A stretch of 64,000 nucleotides of DNA, from the NCBI GenBank assembly GCA_945910005.1, contig OX246740.1, forward strand, positions 47,414,224-47,478,223. Reading direction: 5' to 3'. This document shows, one piece after another, positions 1 to 12,961 of this stretch (position 1 is the stretch's first letter; every line of letters begins with the position of its first letter). This stretch comes from Isoperla grammatica. Taxonomy: Eukaryota > Arthropoda > Insecta > Plecoptera > Perlodidae. The position numbers were made by a program, and so were the translations under genes. Below the pieces are notes generated by a model, which worked only from the letters and a program-made list of their open reading frames with translations, did not search any database and was not told the DNA's origin.

Positions 1-2990
1 AACTTCAAACACGAATAGCTCAAAACTATCAAATTTGAGTTGTGCCGCTAATGCTCTGATGTTGCGATCGATAAAATGTCAGCGTTTAATAGCAAGACGA
101 GTCCAAAAATATAAAAATTGAAATGCAAAATTCACCAAAATTAGCATTATAACACCGCAAATAGCAAAATGTCATGTTTTACGCGAAATAACCATAAAAT
201 CTCGCAAAACTGTCGTCTGAATTTTCTTTTAACAGTGATTAATGATTATTTTTCAGAAACTTGCATAAAACGTCGTGTCTTAAAATTAATAAATTTCTTT
301 TGAAATGAAATAAATTTTGAACCATTTTTTAATTTTCTGTAGCTGGGATACGAATATTTACTTCACCAACGCATTTTACTTTGCATTAACGTGTGTAGTA
401 GGCCTAGCGCATGTAGTAGTTCGTAGATTGTATCGTATATTGTATCACTCTACACTGCTAAAAATAATAACACCGCAAACGTCCATTTTTTAAATGAAAT
501 TTGGAAAAAATAATCCCATATTCACGGGGCACTACTTGTAAAAGAATAGGATAGGTAATACATAAATAAATTAATTAATGAATACATAAATAGATAAAAT
601 AAATACACCATCGTATTAGCAGTTAGTGAGTAATGTTGACAATTATTCAAATGTTCCAAACTCCAAGGTCGATGTTTTTGAGATTCTGGTTGAGCTAAGG
701 GTAAAACATTATTTAGGTAGACACGAGAAATAAAACGACATTTATCCAAACATTTGTATCTTCCTTTCATTAATATTTTCCCCTTCCTTTAAACAAATAC
801 CCCAAGTACACTCAAATCACACAATTGTGTGGCCTTTCCAGACCTGGTTAGTAACGTTACGCAAGAAACCCGTTACTGTAACGAAATTACTTTTTACAAA
901 AAAGGTGGCCCAGTAATCTTATTACACAATTTTAACAGTTTTTTAAACTTTACTACATGTTTCATTGTACTTTGGCGTTAGTAACCCGTTACCACCGGCC
1001 GAACACGATATCTTTCATTCCGTCGGCCAGCCAGCACAAATAAAATAAATACAGAACTTAAAGTTTTCAAAGTCCTTTCCTGTGATAATGACAAAATCAA
1101 AGAGAAAATTTTAATTATAAAAGTAAATTTTGAAAGTAATTTTATTCCTATTTTTTCAATAAAAAGTAACAATTTTAATTACATTTTTGGAAAAGTAACT
1201 ACCTGCATTGTAATTTTAAAACATTTTGGCTGAAGTAATAACTAGGCTAAGTAATGTACCCAGGTTTGGTCTTGCGCTGTATAATTCAGACATAAACGTA
1301 ACATCAGCACTCTAGTCTCTTTTCAAACACAACTGCCTAGGCTGTCTTCTCATAAACCTTTGCTTTTTATAACCTAAACCTATTTTTAACAAATGAACCA
1401 ACATTGACAAATCCATCTCACGTTATTATCTCTCCCCCCCCCCCCCCCCCCCTCATTCCCCTCCTCTGAACCCCTAGTCTAGCCCATACATTTGACACAA
1501 TACACCTTGCCCAATGATCATACATTATAGTACAACCACAGCCAGGCAATCATAATCACTAGAGGTGTGCAAAAATGGTGCTGTCAAGATTAAAAAATTG
1601 TCCTTGGGATATGAAAATTTGCAAATACATATCAGTGTGTTCCTATTCATCAGAAGAAAATCGGATACCTATGCTTATTGCTTATTTTAATGGAGATAAT
1701 TATGGATTCTTGTTTTTGTATGTTGTAACAATAACATCATGAGCCTACAGGGTTGGTTTAGTCGCTTTAAATTAAAGTCCCCCACTGAAAATCAGTTTCA
1801 TTACTGAGTGGGTAGACTCTAAATGTGAATTTATTTATTTATTTTATATGGAAAAAATGCACCAGGACTTGTGTGTCCAAATTGAACATTCTAGAAGCTC
1901 AAACTAAAAAATGTACGTTCATTCCAGGTTTGATCAATTACTTTTTAAATGGATTCGTGCAAACCAAATTTTAGGGGAGGGGGGGGGGGGGGGCACTTAA
2001 AATGAAAAATACAAGTTATGCTAATACCATTTTTGCATACCGGTATCTACAAACATCACACATCTATCCTCCACTGCTTTCTTCCACTGAAACTAAACTT
2101 GCAAATTCGAATCCATAATACACTAGTTTGTACAACCCTATTGGACAGACATAGCTTCCGAAACACCATCATTCCGTGAAAACATGACTGATAAATATAG
2201 TTTTCAGTCGGGTATAATAAGCCTCGGAGTAAGAGAACAAGGGGTTATTCTAGGGGATTGCATGGTGGGAAGTTGCTTACTTTTAATTGTCACAGACAAC
2301 GGCTCTATGGTCCACCTATCCTATAGACTACGTCTCCACTTAGCATTACTATGACCTACCTAGGCAGGGCTAGGGCAAAAACACAATTCGTACCACAAAA
2401 ACAACTTGATTTCAAAATCAAGTTGGTTAATTATTTGAAACTGAGGTTATAAAGATGATGTTGACAGTATCTGTGACAACTGCCCTTGTTTGTAGTGTAC
2501 GACATGGAATTACTGGAACTGTAAATAAATATTTGATATCTCTTGTATCACCTAACATTTAGAAATTTTAATATGAGCACTAAAAATATCTGCTACCATA
2601 AATTATTTCTCTTGAAATGTAGTAAAATGCAATCATTTGAAAAGTAACTCCACAGTGATGTTTAAAGCAGACATTTAAAATTTAAAATGAATCCAAAATT
2701 TTAAGATTTAAATTTGGCAATGCTAAATATACAAAAACTGTTTTAAAAAACATAACTTGGCATCTTGGTAGTCATTTTATTGATTTAGTATTTGCCCATG
2801 CCCAAGTAATTCATGGGCTTAATTATTCAAAAGCTTTTATTAGTTAAAATTACTAAAAACACCTAGAATATATAAGTGTCTCTTGCTCGAACTAAGGCCT
2901 GTGCAATGATTAGATCGGGCCTATGCAAATTGAAACGTATGTAAAAAAACCACTTTTAGGAGTATCACAAATATTTGTTCACATGAACCC
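1..2990. other. AT-rich intergenic sequence with repeat pieces
   Basis: No gene seen. Poly-C (1434-1452) and poly-G (1979-1993) runs. A hAT-like end ctagaggtgtgcaaaaatgg at about 1560 has a loose partner ccatttttgcatacc at about 2026. A SINE 3' fragment lies at 1755-1850. Confidence 0.5.
1755..1850 (+). repeat. SINE 3'-end fragment
   Basis: cccactgaaaatcagtttca followed by actgagtgggtagactctaa and an A/T-rich tail. The same module occurs at 11735-11815, about 31200 and 42350, and inverted at 42062-42138. Confidence 0.6.
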
Positions 2991-2991
2991 T

Positions 2992-3171
2992 AAGGGTCAA
3001 ATGCATAGTTGTTCCTCACATGCTCCTCAACTAAACCTTTCCTCAGACTTGCCCAACCACCAATTACAGAGCAGTCTACATAGCAATGCTGCTCTGTTAT
3101 CGGTGGTTGGGAGAGTCTGAGGAAAGGCTGAGTTGAGGAGCACGTGAGCAACGACTATGCATTCGACCCTT
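2992..3171. mobile_element. Hairpin MITE, about 180 bp
   Basis: The arms aagggtcaaatgcatagt... and its inverted partner ending gcattcgaccctt match over about 80 nt, including gctcctcaact, cctttcctcagact and cccaaccacc. The loop is about 20 nt. No clear target duplication. Confidence 0.75.
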
Positions 3172-4334
3172 GGATTTCCAGCAAATGAGTTGCAGTATTT
3201 CAATTACTTATTAAATAGTATGTTCAAAAACTTGCCTTGTAGAGAGAATGCCAACATTCTAGCTTATTTATTCCTGGCAAGTTTCAGCACCGCTGAACTA
3301 GGGTATATGTAGAGATACGTTTTTTTAGTGTTTGAGGTTTTAGATGCTAAATCAGTGAGCTAGCACGTATTTTAGAAATGCTACAAAATGCTAATAATTA
3401 CATAAAATAGTGTTCCAATTGCTATAAAGATTTAGTAAATTGCATTGATTTTACACTGCACCTCATTTTCCATTAGAAATTCACGAAACACTCTCCTATT
3501 CAAGGTTTTGATGAAGAGAAAAAGAAAATGCTTAAGAATAATAAATTTAAAATACATAATAGGGAATGTGCATGAATTTTCTACAGCTCTGAAAGTACGT
3601 GGAATATATTGTTATTCATCTGAAGACATCAGAAACCTAATTTAAAAGTTTTAAAACTAACTCATTATGCTTCTATAAATGTTCAAAGATTTTGATTATC
3701 TGTTTCCCGCACTATTATTTTTAAACGGTATGTGACGTCACAATCCTTCAAAATCACTGCTTATATGAATGACTTTGCATATAACCTCCTTGGACTTTGC
3801 CACCGCTTCCTAGACGAAACAATCAAACTTTCAAGGTCATCAAGCTAACCTTGTCAAAATTTGTACTCAAGCCGTTGTCAAGTCTGCTTCATATGAATAA
3901 CAACACCCATTATTTACTGATATTCTATGAAAATAGGTTTGGTATTATTGTTTTTATAGAAATTGGGCTTCAAAATTAATTATTAGGCGTATTAGGCATT
4001 CATTCGATTTTATATGATTTTAGATATGTTAATTTCCAAATAAGCGTTATATTATTTATCAGTTTATGATTGGTTGATTGCTGATACAGGGAAAGTGACG
4101 TATGCCCCGTTTTTCCCGCCATAAATATGTGTGAAACTTTCAGGTCGTTTTTATAAATGAAACTTTATTCTATGTCATCAAAATAAAATATTTTTGTATT
4201 CAGGAAGCTAATCCTAATCTAGTAAAATGCTAAAAAAAGATGACGCATATTCCCTATTAATTGCTAAATTTAGAGAAAATTAATGGTAAAAGACGTATCT
4301 CTAGATATATGTTAGTATAGTGGATTCAAATAAC
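3172..4334. other. AT-rich intergenic sequence, possible degraded inverted-repeat element
   Basis: tatatgtagagatacgtttt near 3304 pairs with aaaagacgtatctctagata near 4288, suggesting the ends of an old element of about 1 kb. A TGACGTCA palindrome occurs at about 3732. No gene. Confidence 0.35.
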
Positions 4335-4557
4335 CCTGATGGAAATGTTTGAAGGTTAAAGTAGCTCAAGAATGTATTATTAATAATGTAATAATGTTAC
4401 AAAAACTTATATACATTAGTACATCCATCCCAAATAGCAAATTTAACTAAAAAGTAACATATGCAAGGATTGATCTTCCAAGTAAAATAATCAACATGTG
4501 CTATGAATATGATACCAGAAGTAGTAGCTTTAAGCATCTTATAACGAATGCTGTTAA

Positions 4558-5271
4558 CCCATCCGCATCGGTAAGCGGACTGGTACGCTTATACGAAACT
4601 GGCCACGGTAACCGGAAGCGGACTGGTACGCACTTGCGCGCGCTTCACTTTGAACATGTATAGTGGTGCTATCTAGCGTACGATATCGGAACTAATTCCT
4701 GCAATCTCTTGCTCAAGCTAGTGGCGATTCTAGTGTGCATTTCTTGAACTCTGTCGGCTTTTGTTTGTTCTTAAAATCGATTTTATCTCCGCTCATCTCG
4801 ATCCGAAACTTAGATCAGCTGTCAAATTTGTCAAGATGGACTCGGGCCGGGAAGCAGTCGTTGTTTTCGGGGCAAAGAAAGTGACATTAGACAGATTTGA
4901 GACGTTCTAGGATCTGATTTTAGTGACAGTGATGGAGAAGGTGTTTACAACAACCCAAACTTACTAAATATTGTGGTTTAAAATGAGAGTGAGAGCAATT
5001 GTGAAATGGACAATGACAGTGACACTAGACCTAGGCCTAGGCCTAGCCTAGGTCTCGCGTGTAGGCGTATGCCTAGAGATACGAATGTGCGTGTTCCCGC
5101 TAGAAAAACTGCTAGGTCTACTATTATCAGTGACAGTGATAGCGATGTGGACATTGGTATGGACATTGACGAAAGTGACAATGAAGACGTATTCGTGTAA
5201 ACCTTGGCGCGCGCTAAAAGTGCGTGGTTTCCGGGGGCGGCCAGCCGCATGAGGCAACTGATGCGGATGGG
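4558..5271. mobile_element. piggyBac-like non-autonomous element, TSD TTAA, 714 bp
   Basis: Ends cccatccgcatc and gatgcggatggg are exact inverted repeats, each bordered by TTAA (4554-4557, 5272-5275), the piggyBac target. A subterminal agcggactggtacgc is repeated twice near the left end. The element retains an N-terminal stub resembling a transposase start, then jumps to the right end, so it looks like an internal-deletion derivative. Confidence 0.88.
4835..5200 (+). pseudogene. Broken N-terminal stub of a putative piggyBac-type transposase
   Basis: ATG at 4835 reads MDSGREAVVVFGAKKVTL and meets stops. A second open stretch (5006-5200) is acidic and arginine-rich: SDSDSDVDIGMDIDESDNED. Acidic N-termini are common in piggyBac transposases, but the DDE core is absent. 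Assignment rests mainly on the surrounding TTAA/CCC ends. Confidence 0.45.
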
Positions 5272-6072
5272 TTAACAGCGTTAATAAATTAATACGTAAC
5301 ACAAATAAAATTCACAAATTTTAAGAACCAATTCTCTTAATTTCTGTCGTTTCCCTAAATTTACATAATTTGGATGGAAAATATAAATGAGCTACTTTAA
5401 CCTACATTTTCAAGACTCGAAATTTTAATATAGGCATCAAACATTTAACGATAAAAGTAAAATAGGGTGTGTCTAGTCTAGTAGTATTGGACGATTTGCA
5501 TTGCAAATCATCTATTTGATTGCCTGGCTCGATGCTATTGCTGTTGCTGTGTAGTGGAAACTATCGATATCGATACTGCATTGTCCCTGATTGGCTAAGT
5601 TCCAAGATGGTGGCTGCAGATGGTAGTAGCTATACAGTTGAGCCAGGCATGTACATCGATCATACTGTTCTCATGAATATTTGCAAGCAAACAATTCATC
5701 AGCGCACAAGTTTCCGCTGTTCAGTGTTCTTACTGCGTTTTTCCGTTTCAGGTCCCCACGACTTAAAACCACCATTTGCTGTGGTTGCAAACGCCTCTGC
5801 TTCTCAATGCATCGCTGCTGAAAATCTCCTCCGCTTCGAACAACTCTCCTCGTCGCTACGATAGTGCAGCCGACGCTACGTTCCACGAGGTCTCCACTGA
5901 ACCCGCTTAAATGGTGATATTCAACACACTAATCCCTATCACTTTGCCTTTTCAAGGCCATTGGACATAGCCTACTTTTGTATGTCATTTGTGTAACATT
6001 GCTTGCTCAATACATGTTGTTGAACTCATGCTGTTGTGTTTACTTGTTATTTAATCCTTTTCTTTCCCATGC

Positions 6073-6212
6073 TTAACCCTTCGTGGGTAATTAAACTGAT
6101 AGTCTTTTTTTCCAAGGCCAAATCCAGGATACTTCCTTTCCCAATAGACCAATCAACCAACAATAACAGGTTTTAACCCTTCGTGGGTAATTAAACTGAT
6201 AGTCTTTTTTCC
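6073..6212 (+). repeat. 40-bp direct repeat, copies 100 bp apart
   Basis: ttaacccttcgtgggtaatt followed by aaactgatagtctttttt occurs at 6073-6112 and 6173-6212. The TTAACCC start resembles a piggyBac end, but no inverted partner was found. Confidence 0.8.
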
Positions 6213-7847
6213 ATCCTTATTTATTTCCAATAACATTACAATAAAAATATTAAATATTTCTATAAATTTTATGAAAATTATAATAATTTTCATAAAATTT
6301 ATAAATATTTCTATAAATTTTATGAAAATTATAAAAAATTTCATAAAATTTAAGAAATATCTAGGAAAATACAAAAAATTAAGCAAAAAACATGAAAAAA
6401 TGGCTCAAAAAACGGCTTTTATATACCCTAAGTGTTTTTGCATTTTCAAAGCTACCAAGTTTAGCGTCGAAACTTTTCAGCTTCACAGAGTGTTCTCCAC
6501 AAAGCAAAGACAGGACTAATGACAGAACTCAATAAGGCCCACTACTAACAACCAAAAAGCGACGCCAGAGTTTGCCATCAGTCCTGTCAGTGCTTGCGGA
6601 ACAGTTTCCAACACCAATCCAACTACGTACACAAACAATGATGAGCATGAATATTATTGGAAGCACAGATCAGACATCGAATTTGTCGTGACCTAGTTTA
6701 TGGACTTAGTATTTTTTTGAAGGTCATTTAGAGGTTGCGACCTAATTTATGGAGATAGTCTACTTTTTCAAGGCTATTCAAAAACAATTATTTTCCAATA
6801 TTATTATTTATTTAATTATTTATAAATATTATTTAATTATAATAAATATTCAACATACAACATTTCAACATCGAAAGTCAAACGTAACAGTATATTGATG
6901 GTGAACCCAACAATAGGCAGACATCGATCTAGTTTGAAGTTAGCACTTGTTGGTACCCAAATTTTCATGTTCGCAACAGAGACAACATTACGAGTTCATC
7001 CTAAATTAGCAAAGAATTCAAGATTTACATCCTAAACTTACTGCATGGTACCGCTACCGCATTTCTATTTTTCCCAGATAGTTTAAACAACTATAATCGA
7101 ACAAGTTTTGTTTACATCACGATGACTGTTGTACTTAAGTAATCAAAATAGAAGAACCCAGATTCTAATAATAATAGAGAACTGACGCGGTAGGTATCAA
7201 TGAACACAACCTTTGATGTTAAATGTTGCATATTTGGTTAAAAAGCGTTTTATCCTTTCGCGGCCAACTAATATAATGTGCTTCCAAATGTGTTTATGCT
7301 CAAAATTGTAGGGTACAACAATAGACTGTTCATAAAGGCAACACCAAACAATTAGAAATCATTTCTACAACATAAATAAAATGCTTTACAAGCTTAGAAT
7401 AATATATCATTACCCTAGAACCTTGCTGTAGGCTACTATTTCCATATTATGTAAATGTTGGGAAAAGGCATTTTAAAGTATTGTGTTAATTCTTATATAT
7501 TTTATCTTATATAACAAGGATTTATATTGCAATTCCTATGTTCATTATAATGTTAGTAAATTTTAAAATTATTTAACTTTTATAATTTTCAACTTCTCAT
7601 AGTCAAAATAAATTAACTATATTAAAATTAAACAAGAAAATAAAAAATAAAAATTTGAATAACTTAAATTATGAATTTTTTTGCTACAAGTCATTGAAGT
7701 TCGTTCTGTTTAGACCACAATGGAACTATTAACTAAATTTTTTTCATAAACGTGAGTTAGAACAGTAGGTATGGTTCTAGGGCGACGATATTTTATAAAA
7801 AGTTATTTCATTTTGGGTCTATTGATGACAATATGCCTGGGCTATAG

Positions 7848-8510
7848 CTAGAGGTGTGTAAAAATAGAAAATGCTAGCCTACCAAATCAATAAAACATAT
7901 TTTTGAAGATTGTTCATAGCAAAGCGACGTTTTAAACTATGTTTCTGTTATTTCTTTTACAATTTTACTCATAACTATTGATTAACATAAATTTACTGAT
8001 ATTGACTATTGAGGCTGTATACCCCACTTTAATCGGTGGTACTAAATGAGCGTGATTTTAGTTAAAATATCAAGAAACAGTTCTGGTCTGCCTGCCTAGT
8101 TTTAACTAAAATAACCATGAAATTAGTTCTGAAACTGCTCAATGTATTATATTCTGATGAAAAAGCTATAAATGCTATGTTTCTGTTTATTTTATATTGT
8201 ATACAGTCAAATATGCCCTATACAGACTGTATCTCAATAATTTAAACTTAAGTGAAGTTATTTTTTTTTAAGTTGTATGGTAATATTTTAAGTGTTGGTT
8301 ATCAATACAGTTTTTAGTTTGTGAGAATTTGCGTTATAAATTTAATGACTAAATGATTCAGCCTAGTTTAATATACCTATTTTTATTCTTATCCAATGAA
8401 AATGAAAAGAATCCCATTCAAGCTTATCTTTTGATGGGAAAAAGCAAAGCACTAGTGACCATGGTAACTACTGTATTAAAAAGACAAATCCTATTTTTAC
8501 ACACCTCCAG
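7848..8510. mobile_element. Element with 20-bp inverted ends, about 663 bp
   Basis: Ends ctagaggtgtgtaaaaatag and ctatttttacacacctccag differ by one base as inverted repeats. The ends resemble those of the hAT-type element at 15656. No 8-bp target duplication is visible, so the superfamily is uncertain. Confidence 0.6.
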
Positions 8511-10055
8511 TTTTGCTTGTTAGAAAAGCTTGTTAGTTTCCTTGTTGCTAAATGGTGTCGCCAATATGAACAGACTATTGCAAATTCTAGCTACACCAGT
8601 GGTACACAATACACAATAAAGAAAGATGCTGTACAGAACAACAAAATACAATCTTGGCCAATTGCAAATGGTTAAATGTAAATTTAATTAGTTGGTCAGT
8701 TAAGTAGTACAAGCTCGTAAGCCAGTTTTCTATACAGAACAGCAAATAGCATCTACGAGCTAAGCGGAGAATGATACCGTGTAATACAATTTAACCATTT
8801 GCATTTGGCCGTGATCGCAGAGTCTAACAGCAAATGTGACCAGTTAGTGTTAGCGTGTGTGTGTAGTTTTTAAGTATTTCCATGCCAGCACCGTGTTTCT
8901 TGGGCAACTCAAATGTTGCAACTGTCCCGTCATGCAGTAGCTGAGATGTGCTTTTTTTAGTTACAACTACAAATGCTAATGTGAAGACACTAAGACCATG
9001 TTTGGAATTAATTTGTTAAATGTTCCATAGGTTGTCTGTGTAGTATTTCATAGTTTTCATTTTTTGTTAATTAATTGTAAAATAGGTTGCTTGTGTTCAT
9101 TTCCACTAAAAGAATCTACCCTAATTTAGGCTGTTTCTTCTTAATGATAATAATAATAATAATAATAATTTGCTATTTACTTAGTATTGAACAAAAACTA
9201 ATTTAAAAAATTGAATTTTCACATAAATGTGATACCGTACAAGTTAGTGAGTAGTTGGTTACTAGTGAAAAAAGTACTAAGTCAGCTCAGCTGTCAGCCT
9301 TGAGATTACGCATGCCTTCTAGGCTAAGTGGTAAGAACGCCCGAGTACACTGTGCTGGTTATGTAAATACTTTATGTCGGCTGTTCATTCATACATGCTC
9401 ACTAGTCAAGATACCAAGGATGGAGTAGAAAATAACATATGAGAAATCGTTTCTACTAATGATCCAATAGCAGTAGCGTGCACGTTTTGTTATCAAGAAT
9501 AAATAAATTTCATTAAAATCATATATGGTATTCTCATGTATAAGAAATTGGAACTCAGAACTGAACTCATAATTTTGTAGTTTGTTTGGTGACTGTTATT
9601 TGGATAAATTTTAAAAATTGAAGTAAATTGTTCATACAGGCTAAGTGAGTAAGAGGTATGTAGTTCAGGTTTTGGTATGGTAATCATACCCACATGTATG
9701 GACAATATGTAGCCTACTTTACTACAAAAAAAAGCCAGTATTGCAATTAACAAATATGACAGTTATAGCAAATAACCTATGGTATTTAGTGGATTTAAAA
9801 GATTTTGATTGGCAGAATTGCCACATGAGGACTTTTCAACAAATAAATCGTTAAGTACATAGTGTGCAACGTATTTCAAAAACATTTTGTAATCCATCCA
9901 TGATTGGGAAATGTAGAAGAAGTTTGGATTTCCCTACTAAAACAATATGGAAACTCGTGACCAATGGCAGTATTATATAGACCTACCAGTTTGTTTGTTT
10001 AAAAATTAGTTTAAAAGCAATGATAACTGGCAAGCTATGGAGCTAGTTACATTAA

Positions 10056-10805
10056 CGGCGGATTCACAATTGAAATAAGAGTTGAAATAGTGAAATAGCA
10101 ATAAGGTTTAAGCGAAATGGAACATGCAATAACAATGCTATGGTTCACAACTGTCACAGTGGATTGAGATAGTCATAAGAAATTATTCAATTCCATTTCT
10201 TATTTCAACTTCTTATGACGAACCAATCAAAGCTCGAGAAGAGAAGGCCTACTCCAGTCGAACCGGATATTATCGTCGTTGTTGTTGTTGTTATTGTCGT
10301 CGTCGTCGTCCACGTTAGATAGGCTTCTTGCAAGCTTGTTTTACAACAATGAAACAAATTAAATGAATCGATCGGCAAACATCAAGCTGTCAAACAATAA
10401 AATATCCTGATTTTGAAAACAAATCTTCAAAACAAACAAGAAACATACAAAACGTTCACAACTTGGTTGCCCATCATTAGTCGTTTTAACTGGTGAGCAG
10501 TTACTAGTGCCATACTACCTCGTTTTCTTATAATGTTGCAATTTTATTATTTTGACAGCTCGTTGTTTGTCGGTGCTGGCGCTGCGAGTGGAAAAAAGTC
10601 GCAGTGCAAAGCCACATTTGGCCACGGCCTGCTATAGGTTAGGAGTAGGCCGTGACTATGGCGTCAGATCCGGTCGAAAAGTGCTCGATTGAAACGCTCT
10701 CCTATGTTGAAATAAGGTACTACGGGACTGTTGTGAACCAGTTCGTTGTTATTACACTATTTCACGGATTCTTATTTCAACCCTTATTTCAATTGTGGAT
10801 CGACC
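10056..10805. mobile_element. MITE, TTAA or TTA target duplication, about 750 bp
   Basis: ggattcacaattgaaataag at the left and cttatttcaattgtggatcg at the right are inverted, extending through gttgaaata. TTAA lies just outside both ends (10052-10055, 10806-10809). Contains GTT/GTC triplets at 10272-10310. Confidence 0.65.
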
Positions 10806-10809
10806 TTAA

Positions 10810-11887
10810 GTAACAGGTAACAATAAGTGTGGAACCCACTCAACCAAGAATCGATTCTACCCACGAGAGATTGGGCTGCGAACACTTACAACTCCGATTA
10901 GTTCAACAGTACGCTTTTACTAAATTGTTTGAAATTTATGAAGAAGAAAATATGATTATGTGATAGCCTATTCCTTTTAAGAGTGTGTACTTATTACTGT
11001 ATTGTCATACCAGTATTGAACAAATAATTAGCTGTGATGAATGTTGAGCCAATCAACAAGAACTTCCTCTTTTAAAATTTATTTTACATCATCAAAATAA
11101 ATGCATAATTGCAAATAATAGGCATCTACTTAAATGGCAGAATTTGTCATGAAAATAAGTACTGAAGCTACTAGGGCCTAGTTAGGGTTTTAATAAAAAT
11201 TAATATCGCTTGCCACATAAAGGCTGGGACTTGGCATACAAGTCATTCAAAGGCATTGATTAGAATTCAAAAAACTATCTCACAAAATATAAAGTAGACA
11301 ATTCCGGTCCACTTATTTCAATCAGCCATACTTAATGGTTCCGAGTCTGAAACGTTTGTCCACCCCTGGAGCAGGATGTAGATTAAGTTGAAATAGCTCT
11401 TCAAAACAAATAGTCTGGGTGGACTTCACCTGTTATGTTTGTAGGTTCATAGACAACAAGTAAATACTTGGCTTCATTGGTCCCGTTTCCATATTGCTTT
11501 AGGTCACAGGGTATTGTTCACAGACAGCAGCTCTCAATATCTATGTACTTAGTACCACTGGCATAGGCACACACCAACCCAACACATGTACAACATAGCT
11601 TACACTAGGCTACATACCACAGTTCACATGTGAAAAATGAAAATACTAGATACTATTTCATTAACTTAGAAGACTAGAATTTTACTACAGATGGCTTAAA
11701 AAGAGGAAAGCAGTTTAAAATTTTGAAGATGACCTCAACTCAGAAAAAACTGAAAATCAGTTTCTGTAAGTGAGTGAGCCGAGTAGACAATAAATAATAC
11801 AAATGTATTTAATTAATTGAATGACGTTAGCCACTCTCCTTAACACATTCACATCAAATCAAAATATTAACTAAAAATAAAATATGT
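10810..11887. other. Intergenic, AT-rich, with a SINE 3' fragment
   Basis: At 11735-11815, actgaaaatcagtttctgta then gagtgagccgagtagacaat matches the SINE 3' module. Nothing else recognised. Confidence 0.5.
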
Positions 11888-12000
11888 TAAAACACAGTTT
11901 GGGAGGTCAGGGTGGTTCCAAATAACACAATGGCTGAGGCAGGGAAGTGTGTTGTCACCATTGCTATTCATAATAGTGATGGATGACATACACAATAAGG

Positions 12001-12961
12001 CAGGGTTGCCGTTTTTGCGGAGTTTATCCTCTTTTGCGGATTTTTAGGGTGCCTCGCGGACATGAGGATTAACGGCCAAATTGGCGGATTTTTTACTATT
12101 ATTGTAAAAACCGTGAAATTTACTATAATTTGAAAATCCCGCCATAAAGAACGATTTAATAACGTAAAAAGTAAAGTTAGACAATTTACACTTGAACCCG
12201 CAGCATAGACACGATGTCTCAAAACACGTGTGAAATATCGAGATTTCAACTGTGTTTTTGTAAGTTGTCGTACTATACGAGCAAGCAGAGGGTGGAGCTT
12301 GAGTGGGAGACAGCCAATGCGGTACCTGAAGCGTTGTGATTGGTCTAGTAGTAAGTAGCGTCCTCTATCGTCAACTTTGCAGAACGTGTGTGTTTGTTTA
12401 GTGTACAATAGAGCGCGTTGCCTGTGCCTCGTTGGTAACAACGAGAAGTGGGGGAAGTGTATATGGCCTCACACTCAATGGCCTCACAGAGCTCGCCCGC
12501 AGTAATGACAGCGCGTACTAACCAGCTGGCCACGCCCACAAGCAGGAATTCACTGTAGCTTCAAGGAAAGTAGCCGCAGAAATATCGTCGCGTATTTATT
12601 TATTTATTTTTTTTTTTTTTATACAAATAATACTACCCGATAAGGATCCGGATCCTAAAAATGGATTCGGGTAATTTCTGGATCCGGGTAATTCGGGTAC
12701 CCTATGACATCCCTAATATATATATCTATATATAGGTAAATATACGGTATATAAATAAATTTATTATTTATTTATATATAAATTATATTGGAAAGGTAAA
12801 TTCTCAAAGATCATCTGGCATAACGCATAACCCAAAAAAAATATATTCTTTCACACTTTATAATATGCTAAGTTACGGGAGAATAAATGTGTTTTGGAGG
12901 ATTTTTGAGGATTTTTTTGGTATCTTCGGAGGATTTAAAAAATTACTTGGTGGCAACCCTG
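12001..12961. mobile_element. hAT-type non-autonomous element inside the LINE, TSD CAATAAGG, 961 bp
   Basis: Ends cagggttgcc and ggcaaccctg are exact inverted repeats. 8-bp duplications caataagg lie at 11993-12000 and 12962-12969. The LINE reading frame continues exactly across if the element and one copy are removed. ORFs inside are not transposase-like. Confidence 0.95.
12448..12715 (-). mobile_element. Truncated inverted copy of the 40963-41414 hAT family
   Basis: Relative to 40963-41414 this copy is reversed and lacks the far end. It shares gaattcactgtagcttcaag, the pyrimidine/A run, acccgataaggatccgg and the end cctatgacatcccta at 12701-12715. Sits inside the larger hAT element. Confidence 0.8.

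Larger units (their letters stand above)
4335..5416. mobile_element. Degraded inverted-repeat element hosting a piggyBac-like insertion
   Basis: aaggttaaagtagctc at about 4352 pairs with gagctactttaacct at about 5388, and catccatcccaaatagcaaa with tttggatgga inside. The spacing and order of the two matches suggest old arms around the piggyBac-like insert. Confidence 0.45.
5417..10055. other. Intergenic sequence, several small repeats, no gene
   Basis: Contains a small inverted repeat (tgcctggctc at 5521, gagccaggca at 5640), an exact 40-bp direct repeat, an AT-rich palindromic tract at 6240-6350, a TIR element at 7848-8510, an inverted pair at about 8655-8810 (ggccaattgcaaatggttaa) and (AAT)n at 9146-9170. 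Confidence 0.5.

Noticed and set aside
5520..5864. 114-aa ORF starting MPGSMLLLLLC
   Set aside because: Begins inside a small inverted repeat, has no recognised domain, and an antisense ORF overlaps it; likely chance.
11968..12441. 157-aa minus-strand ORF in the hAT element
   Set aside because: No transposase motifs; it spans the terminal repeat of a non-autonomous element.
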